64,000 nucleotides of DNA from Microvelia longipes (taxonomy: Eukaryota > Arthropoda > Insecta > Hemiptera > Veliidae): NCBI GenBank assembly GCA_018340805.1, contig JACMZG010000008.1:77087884-77151883 (forward strand), read 5' to 3'. Both the position numbers and the translations under genes were made by a program. Below are positions 47,167 to 58,128 of this stretch, piece after piece (within the stretch, counting starts at the first letter, position 1; each line of letters opens with the position of its first letter). Under the pieces are notes generated by a model, which searched no databases, had not been told where the DNA came from, and saw nothing but the letters and a program-made list of their open reading frames with translations.

Positions 47167-47352
47167 CCTTAAATTGAAATTTTGGGTGGTAAAGTAAATA
47201 GAGAGTCTGAATATATCAAACTGGTAATCAGAAAAGTTTGACCCGACACTAAGCACGACTAAATACATTACAATACTATAAATAAATAAATATATTCAGT
47301 TAAGACACTGGATAGCCCTTGGTATAAGAGAGTAGGAAAAAAATATATAAAT

Positions 47353-48165
47353 ATGGAAGAGATTAAAAAAGAGTTAGAAGAAAAACAAGAACAGCTTATC
47401 AAGCAACCGCCAAATTAAGCAATTAGACGATAAACTTAAGAATGTAATAAAACAAGCGGAAGATTATAAAAAGAAAACTGTACAATTACAAACAGATATC
47501 GCTGAAGTTACCGGTGAAGCTAACACTTACAAAAATATTTTAGATCAGTCGACGGCAAACCCGTTTTCCTCACAAAAACCAGACTTTACTTCACATATAC
47601 TTTTAAAACCGTTTTCGGCCAAGATGCTAATTATTCAGTTAACGATTTTATGACCCAATTTGAAAGGGTGGCAAAAGCCGGTCGCTGGGGAAAAGAGGAA
47701 ATTCTGTTAGTAGGTGAAAACAAGCTAACTGGGGCGGCAAAAGCGGCCCTACATGCTAATAAACAAATTTTGACGTCGGAAGACCCCTTGAAATCTTTAA
47801 GAGAAATTCTAGAGGGAAGATTTATTGATCGGAAACCCGATTATTATTTAAGGGAGTTAAATAGTGCAAAACAGTCTGCAGAGGAATCGGTCCTAGCCTT
47901 TGCGGATAGAATAACTGAATTAGGACAAAGGGCGGTTCCCGGATCACACGAACATACTGCTGACCAAGCTAAATGGACTAGTGACCACAGAGACGCATTA
48001 GTCTTAGCAGCCTACCTGAATGGTTTGATTGGCGAACCTGGATTACAGTTACAGTATAATCCACCGATCACCATGAGTGAAGCCAGGCAAAGGGCTGCAC
48101 AGTCGAGAGGGTCCACAAGGACAAGGAAGTGGCCCGAGATAAAAATAAGACCCTCGCGCCCTTAA
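47353..48165 (+). pseudogene. gag: Gypsy gag, matrix/capsid part (frame-broken)
   Basis: A likely start ATG at 47353 begins a Lys/Glu-rich coiled-coil frame (MEEIKKELEEKQEQL) that hits a stop after ~21 codons. Coiled-coil text continues in a neighbouring frame to ~47600, then a further frame change leads into the capsid-like frame that is open from 47650 to 48165 (e.g. FERVAKAGRWGKEE, GRFIDRKPDYYLREL). At least two single-base breaks lie before the capsid region. It overlaps the next frame by 37 nt (-1). Gag forms the particle shell. Confidence 0.7.
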
Positions 48166-49406
48166 AAGCTACAACTACGGGAGCAGGCTATGGGGATGAG
48201 GGGGATAACGGATACCAGGGGCGTGGTTCTAATAACCTGCCTAGCCGGAAATTACCGCATAGTGAGTATGAGAATCGCCCTTCTTATAATTATAATGCGA
48301 ACCGCGCTAGGGGTCATGCCCAATCGAGCAAACGAACGAACTACGCGAATAATACCCGCACTACATATCCAGGCTCACGACAAGATATGAGCCCTGCCTA
48401 CTCTAGCAGAACGTTTGGTAATAGGACACCCCCAGGGTCCCCTAACAATAGGGGCGGTCCTAACACTAGTACTAAGGAATCTCCTGGTTTGTACTCAAGA
48501 ACGTTTACACCAAGGCAGTCCACTGGCGGCAATAACAGTAACAAAAACACCTGTTATAACTGCGGAAGCTATTATCATTACAGTCGAGACTGCAGGGCTG
48601 AAAAGTCTGTTTTCTGTGTCGGAAAAAGGGGCACTTTAAAAGAGACTGTCCGAATTCGGATAGTAACATTAGATTTACTAGAAGACCTGCCTTCAGTTCA
48701 AAAAACGGAATCGAAGGGGGGCGCCGATAAGACAGTATGTGGTTCCCCCACCCCTAAAATAGCATATCAAATGATATGGCTAGATTTAAGTTTAAATGGA
48801 ACAAAACAAACGTTACTAACTGACACCGGAGCGGCCATAAGTGTGTTGGCTCGCCCGATTCCAGGAATAAGAGTTTATAGAGCTAGAAATATGGCGAGTG
48901 GAGTCACTGGGGCCACACTTAAATTGCACGGGGAACAAACCTTAAATTTAGAGGTAGGACCTAACCACAATATAACCCATCGGTTTTATATCGGCAATAT
49001 ACAAGGATGTAAAGATGGTATTATAGGGTTAGATTTATTACAGAAATTAGACGCCATAATTTTTGCACGGAAAATGAAAGTTCAAATTTTCGGCAATAAA
49101 CATCTTAAAGCTAGGAACAAGGGACGACCTAACGAAGGAAATGTACAAGTAAATAAAGCTACAACGTCAAATATTAATATAAGAGGTGGTACTACGAATA
49201 GGTCTGAGAAAAATAAGTACAATGGTCGTCGGCCCATAAGTAGGAAAGTTTCTCGTAGTGAAGGAGTGGGTTTAAGAAAATTAGGCCGAGTATCGGAGGC
49301 GGCCAAAGAAGAGAATAAACAAGAAACACAAGTACCGGAGAAAAGGGTAAAAAGGGTAAGTCAATGGCGCAATAGCCAAAATAGAAAATATAACAAAAAC
49401 CCTTGA
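48129..49406 (+). CDS. Gypsy nucleocapsid and aspartic protease frame
   Basis: 425 codons. Residues 1-130 are Gly/Asn/Arg/Ser-rich, as in nucleic-acid-binding Gag tails. A CCHC knuckle is at C142-x2-C145-x4-H150-x4-C155. A second knuckle right after is visible only in a neighbouring frame, so the reading passes through ~48600-48720 out of frame and then recovers. The protease has the catalytic motif LLTDTGAA (Asp232) and a flap-side GIIGLDLL later. A basic Lys/Arg-rich tail runs to a TGA overlapping the pol frame. A functional product would need at least two frame corrections. Confidence 0.75.
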   Translation: MARDKNKTLAPLKATTTGAGYGDEGDNGYQGRGSNNLPSRKLPHSEYENRPSYNYNANRARGHAQSSKRTNYANNTRTTYPGSRQDMSPAYSSRTFGNRTPPGSPNNRGGPNTSTKESPGLYSRTFTPRQSTGGNNSNKNTCYNCGSYYHYSRDCRAEKSVFCVGKRGTLKETVRIRIVTLDLLEDLPSVQKTESKGGADKTVCGSPTPKIAYQMIWLDLSLNGTKQTLLTDTGAAISVLARPIPGIRVYRARNMASGVTGATLKLHGEQTLNLEVGPNHNITHRFYIGNIQGCKDGIIGLDLLQKLDAIIFARKMKVQIFGNKHLKARNKGRPNEGNVQVNKATTSNINIRGGTTNRSEKNKYNGRRPISRKVSRSEGVGLRKLGRVSEAAKEENKQETQVPEKRVKRVSQWRNSQNRKYNKNP

Positions 49407-51763
49407 GCGAAGAAAAAGTGAAAGAAAATGTAAATAAAATTAAGGAAAAATGTGCCTCTAATAAACAGGTAGAAAGAGCAAAAGAAGGAAAAGATGAGGA
49501 TAAGAGACGCAAACCGGGTAGTACAATAAAGAAGCAAACTAGGGCAAATAGTTTAAGTATGAAGGCAGTTGATAGCAAAGTCCAGGGGACTAATAATAGA
49601 TCAACCTTGACCACTGGGCGCGAACCTAACACTTCCACAAGTGACTCACAGTTAGAAAGTAAGCACGATACGAGAACAGCAACGATAGCTAGGCTGGTCG
49701 GTCGGCAAAGTATTCCGCCTTCATCAGAAAGCCTAGTTCAAATTAAATTGCCGTCTTGCAACAAAGAATATCTATTTGAACCTAGTTTCGAACAGCAAGC
49801 TGGTGTAAAATTCGCCAGATCCCTACATATAAGTAACGAAACGCGAAAAGCCTATGTACGAGTTATCAACTTAAATCAGTACGAGGTAAAACTAGATAAG
49901 AATATGCAAGTAGGCCACCTAGAGGAAGATGTTGAGGTTTTAGATCGAATGGACCCATATCTTGAACCCCCTTTATCAAACGAGGAATTCGAGGTTCAGA
50001 TTGGAGAAAAAACTAAACATTTGACGGGCCAACACAGACACTCGGTATTAAGCGTATTAAGGAAGTATAAAAATATTTTAGACGGTCGCCTAGACGAGAG
50101 AGGTTGTACTTTCCCTATGGAGCACAGAATAGTTACAGAAGATGTCCCGCCAATAAAACAACGCGCGTACAAAGTTCCTTATGCGTTGCGAGGCGAAATG
50201 AAAGCTCAAATCGATGAACTTTTGGCCCACAGAGTAATTAGGCCCTCTATGTCTCCATGGCAAAGCCCAGTAATTTTGGTCAAAAAGAAGGCCCTTCCCG
50301 GTGAAATAGGACCAACTTATAGATTTGTGACCGATTTTCGGCGCCTAAATTTAGTAAGTAAGCCCTTTAATTACCCCCTCCCCTTAATAAATGAGATTAT
50401 GGACCAGTTAGGATCCATGAAATACTTTAGTAGTTTGGATTTAAAAAGTGGTTATCACCAAATCAAAATACATCCAGACGATCGCGAAAAAACTGGGTTT
50501 ACCACGCCGTACGGGAATTTTGAATACGAAAAATTACCTTTTGGGTTAGCTGGAGCACCAGCTAGCTTTATGTCCATAATGGACCAGGTCCTAGCTAGTC
50601 TTATTGGAATAGATTGCTTAGTGTACCTGGATGACATAATAATTTATTCGCAAACAATGGCTGAACATTGTCAGAAATTAGACCGAATTTTAAGGCGACT
50701 TCAAGAAGTTAATCTAAAAGTAAACTTAAAGAAATCTGACTTTGCCCTCCAACAGATTACTTACTTGGGGCACGTTATTTCCAATGCTGGCATACGACCT
50801 GAACCAGGTAAAGTTGAAAAAGTTCAAAACTATCCTATTCCCAAAACAGTTAAGGAAGTGCGAGGATTTTTAGGTTTAGCCGGTTGGTACCGGAAATATA
50901 TTCCAAAATTTGCCGAAATAGCAAAACCGCTTACCGAGTTAACCAAGAAATATGCTAAATTCAATTGGACCGAGGCAGAAGACAAAGCATTTAATTCTTT
51001 AAAAATGACCCTATGCGAAGATCCCATTTTAACACTACCAAATTTCGACAAACCCTTTACTCTAACCACCGACGCCTCCTCATACGGCCTGGGGGCGGTG
51101 TTGTCGCAAGTCAATGAGCAGGGTGATCAAATGCCCATAGCTTATGCGTCAAGGCTCATGACGTCAGCAGAATTAAATTACAATGCATTGCACCGTGAAC
51201 TCTTGGCAATTACCTGGGGAATAAGACATTTTCGATGTTATCTATACGGGCGAAAGTTCACTTTACTCACTGATGCTTCGGCTCTAATTTGGTTAACTAA
51301 GCAAGCTGACCCAGCTCCTAGAATAGCACGATGGATAATTTTTCTAATGGAGCATGATTTCGAAATTAAACATGTACCTGGGAGGTCTATAGCACATGCA
51401 GACGCCTTGAGTCGGATTAACGCTATAGTCCCGGAGTGGACCAGAGATAAAGTTGCCTTGGCACAATCTCAAGATCCAAGTTTGCAAAAGTTTATTAGCA
51501 AGCATTCGGATCAGGTAATCAAAGACCAAGATGGTCTAATGTTTCTGAGAGGGGAGACCCCTAAAGTCCTGGTCCCTCAATTAGTTTCAAAAGTATTGTA
51601 TAATAACCATGACATAGTCACAGCGGGTCATGGGGGAGTGGAAAGAACCAAATGGTTAATTAGCAAAAACTATTTTTGGCCCACTCTAGACTCATCAGTG
51701 AGAGAATATGTCCGTTCATGCAAGTCTTGCAGCCAGAAAAAGTCCCCCCGTTATGAAACGTAG
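49403..51763 (+). CDS. pol: Gypsy pol: reverse transcriptase, RNase H, integrase zinc domain
   Basis: 786 codons open from the overlap with the protease frame (-1). Residues 1-190 are a basic linker; RT spans ~230-480 with VTDFRRLN (309-316), SLDLKSGYHQI and the catalytic VYLDD (YLDD 408-411). RNase H has TTDASSYGLG (555-564), the RELLAI glutamate region and LLTDAS (Asp624). A HHCC zinc-binding integrase start (GHGGVERTKW..., CKSCSQKK) is at the C-terminus. The frame ends at a TAG (51761-51763) inside integrase because of a single-base shift. RT copies element RNA into DNA in the cytoplasmic particle. Confidence 0.92.
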   Translation: MSEEKVKENVNKIKEKCASNKQVERAKEGKDEDKRRKPGSTIKKQTRANSLSMKAVDSKVQGTNNRSTLTTGREPNTSTSDSQLESKHDTRTATIARLVGRQSIPPSSESLVQIKLPSCNKEYLFEPSFEQQAGVKFARSLHISNETRKAYVRVINLNQYEVKLDKNMQVGHLEEDVEVLDRMDPYLEPPLSNEEFEVQIGEKTKHLTGQHRHSVLSVLRKYKNILDGRLDERGCTFPMEHRIVTEDVPPIKQRAYKVPYALRGEMKAQIDELLAHRVIRPSMSPWQSPVILVKKKALPGEIGPTYRFVTDFRRLNLVSKPFNYPLPLINEIMDQLGSMKYFSSLDLKSGYHQIKIHPDDREKTGFTTPYGNFEYEKLPFGLAGAPASFMSIMDQVLASLIGIDCLVYLDDIIIYSQTMAEHCQKLDRILRRLQEVNLKVNLKKSDFALQQITYLGHVISNAGIRPEPGKVEKVQNYPIPKTVKEVRGFLGLAGWYRKYIPKFAEIAKPLTELTKKYAKFNWTEAEDKAFNSLKMTLCEDPILTLPNFDKPFTLTTDASSYGLGAVLSQVNEQGDQMPIAYASRLMTSAELNYNALHRELLAITWGIRHFRCYLYGRKFTLLTDASALIWLTKQADPAPRIARWIIFLMEHDFEIKHVPGRSIAHADALSRINAIVPEWTRDKVALAQSQDPSLQKFISKHSDQVIKDQDGLMFLRGETPKVLVPQLVSKVLYNNHDIVTAGHGGVERTKWLISKNYFWPTLDSSVREYVRSCKSCSQKKSPRYET

Positions 51764-52684
51764 GTTAGGGACAAGTACATCGGCTACATTTATAGGCGAA
51801 TACTTATATATAGACATAGTTGGTCCCCTTCCAGTTACTTCAAGAGGTAATAAATACTACCTATCTGCAATAGACGCATTTCAAGATATGTAGAATTATG
51901 TCCACTAGTGGATTATACTGCGGAAACAGTAGCCAAAGCATGCGTCAGCAATATTTTTGCACGACATGGTGTACCACTGTACCTTGTATCCGATAACGGA
52001 TCAAATTTCGTAAGCGATTTATTCCAACAGATGTGCAAGCTACTAAAAATAAATAAAATACAAACAACCCCCTACCATCCGCAGTCTAATTTAGTAGAAA
52101 GAGTTCACCGAAGTGTGAATGAAATTTTAAGTCACTTCGTAAAGAGTAGTGGGAGAGATTGGGACCAATATTTACCATTAGTGGCCGGGGCTATAAACAG
52201 CATACCCCACTCATCCACTAAATATTCACCGAACTATTTAACGTTTGGGAGAGAGATAAGGCCGGTATTTGATTGTGATTTGACCTTCAGGGGAGAAGGT
52301 CACGATGGGCAGACAGCACCACTAGATGTAGCAGTCGAAACCCTAAAACAAAGATTGGAGGTTTCCTACGCTATAGCTAAGGAGAATTCCCAGAAATCCC
52401 ACAAGAAAAACCAGTATTACTTTGATAGAGGTGGAGAACCACAGACCTACGAGGTAGGAGATTTGGTTTACTTTAAACAAATGATAAGACCCAGTGGCGT
52501 GTCTAAAAAGTTTTTTAAGCCGTGGAAAGGACCATTTACAATTGTTCGAAAGATTTCGGATTGTGTATATGATTCGGTTAAACTCAGATCAAACCACAAT
52601 AACAATGTTGACCGATTAAAGCCATATTATCCCCGAAAAACGGATAAGGTTAAGCCCCAAAATACCCCGCGGAAACGGCCCTGA
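51740..52684 (+). pseudogene. Gypsy integrase core and C-terminal domain (frame-broken)
   Basis: The first catalytic Asp is in YIDIVGPLP (codon 51813-51815) in the frame 51708-51893. A second shift near 51885-51908 returns to the pol frame, where SDNGSNF (Asp at 51992) and the NLVERVHR glutamate (52097) lie 35 residues apart. A basic C-terminal domain with FKPWKGPF follows. All three DDE residues are present, but two single-base breaks separate them from the rest of pol. Integrase inserts the cDNA into the genome. Confidence 0.85.
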
Positions 52685-53015
52685 GGGGGATATTAAAAAC
52701 GATGAGGAGGAATTTGAAGATAGCCAGGAGGAAAACGACCTTCTTTATTATAACAGTGCCTTACGGGAAGATAACCTACCGCGTATAACGTTAAAAGACT
52801 CTTCTATTGAGGAAGCATGCCCCAGTTCGTCAAAAACACAGATTTTCACCGACAATAGCGAAATACAAGACGACTATGAAACCGCTTTGTCATGTGATGA
52901 GGATGACACATTGGAGGAAAGTACGCTTCACGAACCCGATGAAACATGGAACCCGGACGAAACGGTAGCCTCGAACGTACGGTCAAATTATAACTTACGG
53001 CCCAGAAGGACGTAA
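52685..53015 (+). pseudogene. Pol C-terminal acidic tail (shifted frame)
   Basis: Just after the stop at 52684 another frame stays open to TAA at 53013-53015. It is rich in Asp/Glu (e.g. NDEEEFEDSQEEND) and ends SNYNLRPRRT, the usual end of Gypsy pol. One base change in frame near 52680 would explain the split. Confidence 0.65.
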
Positions 53016-53347
53016 ACGAAATTAAAAGGCTGAATCAAAGAGATGATAAATTACTCCCCGTAAATAAATAAATTGTTATTAAGTAGAAATTACAAGATAA
53101 TAAAAATTAGAAAAGATATTTATTGAATGGGGCGCTGACAGTTAGCTCTGGTATGAGAGATAAGATAATAAAATAAAGGAAGCCACTACATTCTATAAAG
53201 AACACGGAGATAAGAAATTATTATTAGGTACTGTTTGTTAGACATAGTGTACAAACATAAATACTAAATATATGGTTAAATGATTTTAAACCTACAAGGC
53301 GATCACAATAGGGCCTCCGTCCAAAATGGACCAGGATCTGAGCCCTA

Positions 53348-53380
<33 letters not shown>

Positions 53381-55330
53381 AATTACTTAATTTATTAATT
53401 TAAATTAATTTTTATTAGATATTTATCACTATGCTAGATCGCAAGAGAAGTGGGGGTCTTATACACTCTCTTAGTTAGACCCCTCGACGGACATGCGTAG
53501 AAACGTCTAACACAGTAGAGGGGAGGATATACTCCCCCGCTGGACTATCAAACCCGCTAAAATAACCCAAAAGTATCGCCCGTAAAAATTATATATGTCT
53601 TGAAAGGTGGACAATTTTTTTAACCTCTTCCGAATTACCGAAATTTGAGGTCGATCCATTTACGACGTTATTTAAAGTAATCGAAAGGACCGGTCAAAAG
53701 AACAAAGACTATTTAGTATTTAAGATTTCGAGTGGCCACTCAATTAGGATAATAATTAGTATAGGTAATTAGTATAAAATCATAACTCGTAGTATATTAA
53801 GATAATACTTAACATAAGATAATCTGGTATAAAACTTCAGTTGTAAAATAATATTTAAAAAAAAAATAATATTTAAGACAGTATGAAATCACTACTGCAA
53901 CAACAATAACATATATTGAAAAAAAAAAAAAGATAAATAACAACAATAATACGAAAAATTATGATAACATAGGATTATAATAAATTTTGTTATAAACGCA
54001 TACCAGATCCATAAAAATAAGCTATATAGGGATAATATAATACGGCACATGATACATTGTGCGTTTAGGCTTTAGACTATAATTAAGTAGAGAATAACTA
54101 GATTTAAATCAACATTTTAGGTTACAAGATCGGTAATTTATCGGAAGAAAGCGACTTAGTAATAAATGAATGAAGTCGGTACAATTGCCATGGTGGCAAG
54201 CATAATCCCCAAGGCAATTTAGGCCTTCGTGGAATAAAGAGCCTTCCAGTGACCAATACTGGACATGGGCGAAAAGATACTTAGCGGTTAGTATTTGGTG
54301 AATATTAGAAAACGGTTATTCAGTTATTATTAATTAATTAATAATTTATAAATTGAGTAATGCCGGAAAACCTAGGAGAGAGTAAATTACATACGACGTA
54401 TAAATACGTTGTATGGCCACGGTATCAAGTGGCATAATAATAAGATGTATAGAAAGGCACTTCGAAGAAATCGGTCAGGGAAACACCCAGACCTTCTCCA
54501 GTGGTATATATATAGGTAATATAGGTTAACAGGATGTATTTATATAAACTAATGGATTAAGATAGATAAATCGGGACACTACGTACGAATTGTGGTTAAT
54601 ATTGAGATAAATAACATAAAAAGAAAATGTAATTTTCTTTTTATGAGATGAGTGAGCGTAATTATAATGGTTTAGGAAAATAATTAAAACAACTGCTCCA
54701 CTTCAGCGAGCGGATAAGAGCAGATATTATAGAACATTATAGAATTTAAAAACATAACCTACTACAAACGACATGAATTACCTGCTCTAAAGTTCTAGTT
54801 TAAATCAGAGGAGAAGAAGAACTCCGAAAATAAGGTCCATCGAGCCTTTTGTTGTAAAGACGTACCGATAACGACGACGACGACGACACTTAGCCGAACG
54901 ACTTAATTGAACTAAGGTCGTAATAAAAAAAAAAAAAAAGTTTTCGCCCTCCCTATAATGCTATATGTCTTATCTCTAGACAGAATGAGAGACTTGATTC
55001 AATGAGATGATTTATCTAGTCAATGGAAAAAAGTCGTGTTCAATAGAGCATAATTAATGAGTAGATAACGAACCCAGTGTGTAAATAGAACGGGGATACA
55101 CTAGCCTCTAGCCAAGTGACCTGTGTTCGATTCCCGGCGGGAGAGCCCTTACGAAAACAGTTTTGTAAATAACAATATTATGCTGACTGTAATATTTTAC
55201 TATTCGATGGTCAATATTATACTTAGGTATCGCTCCGGTATGAACTAACTTGGTGGGTACTTATAAAATTAATGTAGCGCCTTAAGACATAAGGCGCTTA
55301 TAGTTTATCATGCACTACCTGTCTCGAAAG
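53016..55330. other. Unassigned 2.3 kb between pol and env
   Basis: Longer than expected for an errantivirus, AT-rich, no open frame. Contains a 30 bp A run (53349-53378) directly after GGATCTGAGCCCTAC, an ACG microsatellite near 54870-54890, and a B-box-like TGTTCGATTCCCGG at 55128-55141. It may hold a nested retroposon and decayed env N-terminal sequence. Confidence 0.45.
53349..53378 (+). repeat. 30 bp poly(A) run inside the Gypsy
   Basis: Uninterrupted A30 with unique sequence before it; a retroposon tail or simple repeat. Confidence 0.8.
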
Positions 55331-55349
55331 AAGGAAATAAAAAAAAAAA

Positions 55350-56341
55350 AAACGACCACCTGTCCATTACTCACTTGCTAGAAAAGACAGTTTATACGAC
55401 TAAAGACTATGAGAGACTGGTTACTATTTTTACTGACTTTAACATTAAGACTAACAGAGACTTGACAGAGCTTAGCCATAGGTTTGATCAGTTATTGTTT
55501 ATGAAATTTTTTTGCATATATCAGGTCGTTATCAGTTGCCACTGATATCCTTTTTACAGACATATCTTATGTGTCTGACCTGATTTATAGTGCCATACAT
55601 GCGGAAACCTCCGCTACGAGGCAAATTATTACGCCACCTACGCTTCAAGCTACCTTCAGGGATATAAAGCGCAACATAACCCAGGCAGGACTAGATTTGT
55701 TAATGGCCCCAACAACTGATCCTGTCTTGTTCTATCAGTTAGGGCAGACTGGCCTGGTACACGCTGATAACAGGCTATATTTGACGCTAACTGGACCACC
55801 GATACAACGAACAATGGTAGCAGCTCTGAACAGGGTGTTTGCATTCCCACCCTATGATACCGGTACGAAAGAGACTCTTACTCTGTTACTAGACTTTGAT
55901 TATATCCTGGTCACACGGATCAAACATATTATGCACTAATGACGCAGGAGAACCTCAGAAAGGAAGCCCACTTCTCCGGTGGTGCGAGATTATATTCAAC
56001 AGTTTCCGTTGACCAACTCCTTATGCAAGCAAGGATGCTACAACAACAGTCCAAGACCTACCACACTACTTTGTCATGGTCCATCTCGGGTGGCATCACA
56101 GTACTGCACGGTATCTTGGCCACTACTTTATGTGTGGACGCGTTGTAGACGGAACCGGCGCGACGTGTCCATCCCCGCCGTACGGGCTGTTCGGAGGACC
56201 TTTCCACGCCACAAGGCAACCAACGCGTCATGCCGCTCCATACCTACCATTGACGACACGTATCCTCCTCCAACCATGGACCAGATATCCCGATACTCAT
56301 GGGGGATCGATGAGACAGGAAAGACAACCAGAACCTTCTGA
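55350..56341 (+). pseudogene. env: Gypsy env remnant (baculovirus F-like), frame-broken
   Basis: Three to four consecutive frames hold env-like text. One open stretch 55350-55545 is rich in helical heptads. The frame 55571-55939 (122 codons) carries an IHAETSATRQIITPPTLQ region typical of errantivirus/baculovirus F-like envelope proteins. The frame 55939-56148 ends in a hydrophobic segment (ISGGITVLHGILATTL) fitting the C-terminal membrane anchor. A tail follows to 56341 in another frame. The breaks are left as they are. It would mediate membrane fusion if intact. The N-terminal part is not identified. Confidence 0.7.
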
Positions 56342-57003
56342 TTGTATATAATTATACATGTTGATAAGGGAAACTGTGTATGACTAATTATGTTAAGTGT
56401 TTACTTGTATTATTTAGATAGTTTTGTTTATCTAATCGGTTCAAAGGGGTAATACTCTTTTTACCTGTATACTTAGTTAAACTATTATTTTGGGAATAAA
56501 ATGCTTAATCATTTTTTTTTTATAATATTTATTGTATATTTATGTTTTGTACTCTTTATTGTATCTATATTTCTTGTTTATATTCCAAACCACTATTGGA
56601 TCCAAATAACTACTTAATCACTATTTGCTTTATTATTACTTTACATACTTATTTTAATTTCATTTAAAATTCTGTTAACCTATTTATGTGTTATGAACTT
56701 TCGGTTATACAATTATGTTTTGTTCTACCTATTTTGTCGCAGATTGTTGTAATCGGGTGATTAGGTTGTCAAATTATTTTTTATATTAATTTTCTATTAT
56801 AACATTTTACATGTATTACTATTTCTAGCATTGGTACTATTGTATAGATTTTTTTTGATTTTTTTTTTGCTAGGGAAAAATTGCTTCTAGGATCAGTCAG
56901 GATCAGTCTACTCCTCATGTTGCTATACCATACCCCTGGGTTCAGTCGAAATCGGCAAACAGCCAGTTTCCCAATTTCGGCTTAATTTTGTTACCGGGGA
57001 TAT
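56342..57003. other. 3' untranslated part of the Gypsy element
   Basis: T-rich, no gene. Short CCGGGGATAT precedes the right LTR and may be a weak polypurine tract. Confidence 0.5.
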
Positions 57004-57916
57004 TATAACAGGGCATTGGTTAAGCTTGCTATTAAGTTTGTTATTGAGTTTGAACACAAATATTTGAAGGATGAGATCATTCTGAGTTGGGATGAGATCA
57101 TCCTGAGTTGGGACAATCTCAGGTCGAGATAACATCGGCAGATGTTTTAATTAACATGTTCTTTTAACCTTGAAAGCCTGTAAATGAATGCGTTGTTATG
57201 TCAGTGTGAATGAGTGTGAGTGAAACCCGTGAATTTAACATGTCTAAATAGATTATGCTTCTATGAGATAACATCGGCAGATGTTTTTAATTAACATGTT
57301 CTTTTAACCTTGAAAGCCTGTAAATGAATGCGTTTGTTATGTCAGTGGGAATGAGTGTGAGTGAAACCCGTGAATTTAACATGTCCAATTAGATTATGTT
57401 TCAATGAGCACACGTGCCGATATGATTGGTCTTCTGGAAGGGGTTACCACCCTTGGCTATTTAAGCTAGCTCTGGAGACCAATCGAGAGAGTTCAGTTCA
57501 GAAGAGTCGTCGGAGAGTAATCAAAAGAGAGTTGTCAAGAAGTGATAGAAGAGTTAATAGAGTAGTAAGATGCTCCTCACATTTATCGTCGCAGCGACCT
57601 GTAAGTAATTCTTTGTCTTGTAGTAGAGTTTGCCGTTTGTATGTGCATAGTAGTATTGGGTAAATTAGGAAACTGACTGATCTTACCTAGACCTGTTAAG
57701 CATACCTACTATTATAAAATTATTTTAATATATATATGTCAGCTTACATTTATCAATAAACGTATTAACTCTGAATGCTACTTATGTTTTCTGATTAACA
57801 CCCTGATGTCTTTCAGACTTAATTAGGCCAGGATTCCTAGTCAGAGGAATCCCCTTTTTCTGTGGGGTTCCGGACTGGCCATCCGGTGTGAGTTCACCCA
57901 AAGCCCCACGGTTAAA
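57004..57916 (+). repeat. Right LTR, ~913 bp
   Basis: Same internal structure as the left LTR, including the duplication (units from 57127 and 57266), ATG/donor segment and AATAAA. Differences are mostly homopolymer indels plus a short replaced segment (AGAGAGTTCAGTTCAGAAG). Confidence 0.92.
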
Positions 57917-58124
57917 TGTACAAACTCATTCTATAGCCCTGACCTGAAAGTCAAAGCTCCGCAGTGCCATTAGGAGACGTCCGTCTTCAAGAACCGAGCA
58001 CTTTGTTACTAGTCACTTACGTTACTCTAGTCGCCGCCATCACTTTCACTGACTAAGTTTTCGGATATACGAAGGCTCAGTTGATCTTTCCGACCTTCAT
58101 CTCCCCCAGCCCGCAAAACATTAA
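57917..58124 (-). mobile_element. SINE1 copy d, 5'-ward part after the Gypsy
   Basis: TGTAC then SINE1 body (CAAACTCATTCTATAGCCC, GACCTGAAAGTCAAAG), as at 30790-30985. It stops abruptly at CCCGCAAAACATTAA, where the inverted-repeat element starts; the tRNA-like head is missing. Confidence 0.85.
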
Positions 58125-58128
58125 CTAA

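Larger units (their letters stand above)
46247..57916 (+). mobile_element. Env-bearing Gypsy (errantivirus-like) LTR retrotransposon
   Basis: Complete outline: left LTR, primer site, gag, protease, RT/RNase H, integrase, pol tail, a ~2.3 kb unassigned stretch, env remnant, right LTR. LTRs differ mainly by 1-base indels and one short replaced segment (~46732-46750), so insertion is fairly recent. Pol motif order (PR-RT-RH-IN) and a baculovirus-F-like env place it with insect errantiviruses. Several frames are broken, so as assembled it is not competent. Confidence 0.92.

Noticed and set aside
48129..48165. Programmed -1 frameshift between Gypsy gag frames
   Set aside because: The 37-nt overlap has no convincing slippery heptamer and other single-base breaks in the element suggest decay or sequence error.
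49192..49638. 148-codon minus frame antisense to pol
   Set aside because: Hydrophobic antisense shadow of the Lys/Arg-rich linker of the Gypsy pol frame.
55100..55150. tRNA gene inside the Gypsy
   Set aside because: Only a B-box-like word is convincing; no proper A box or cloverleaf.
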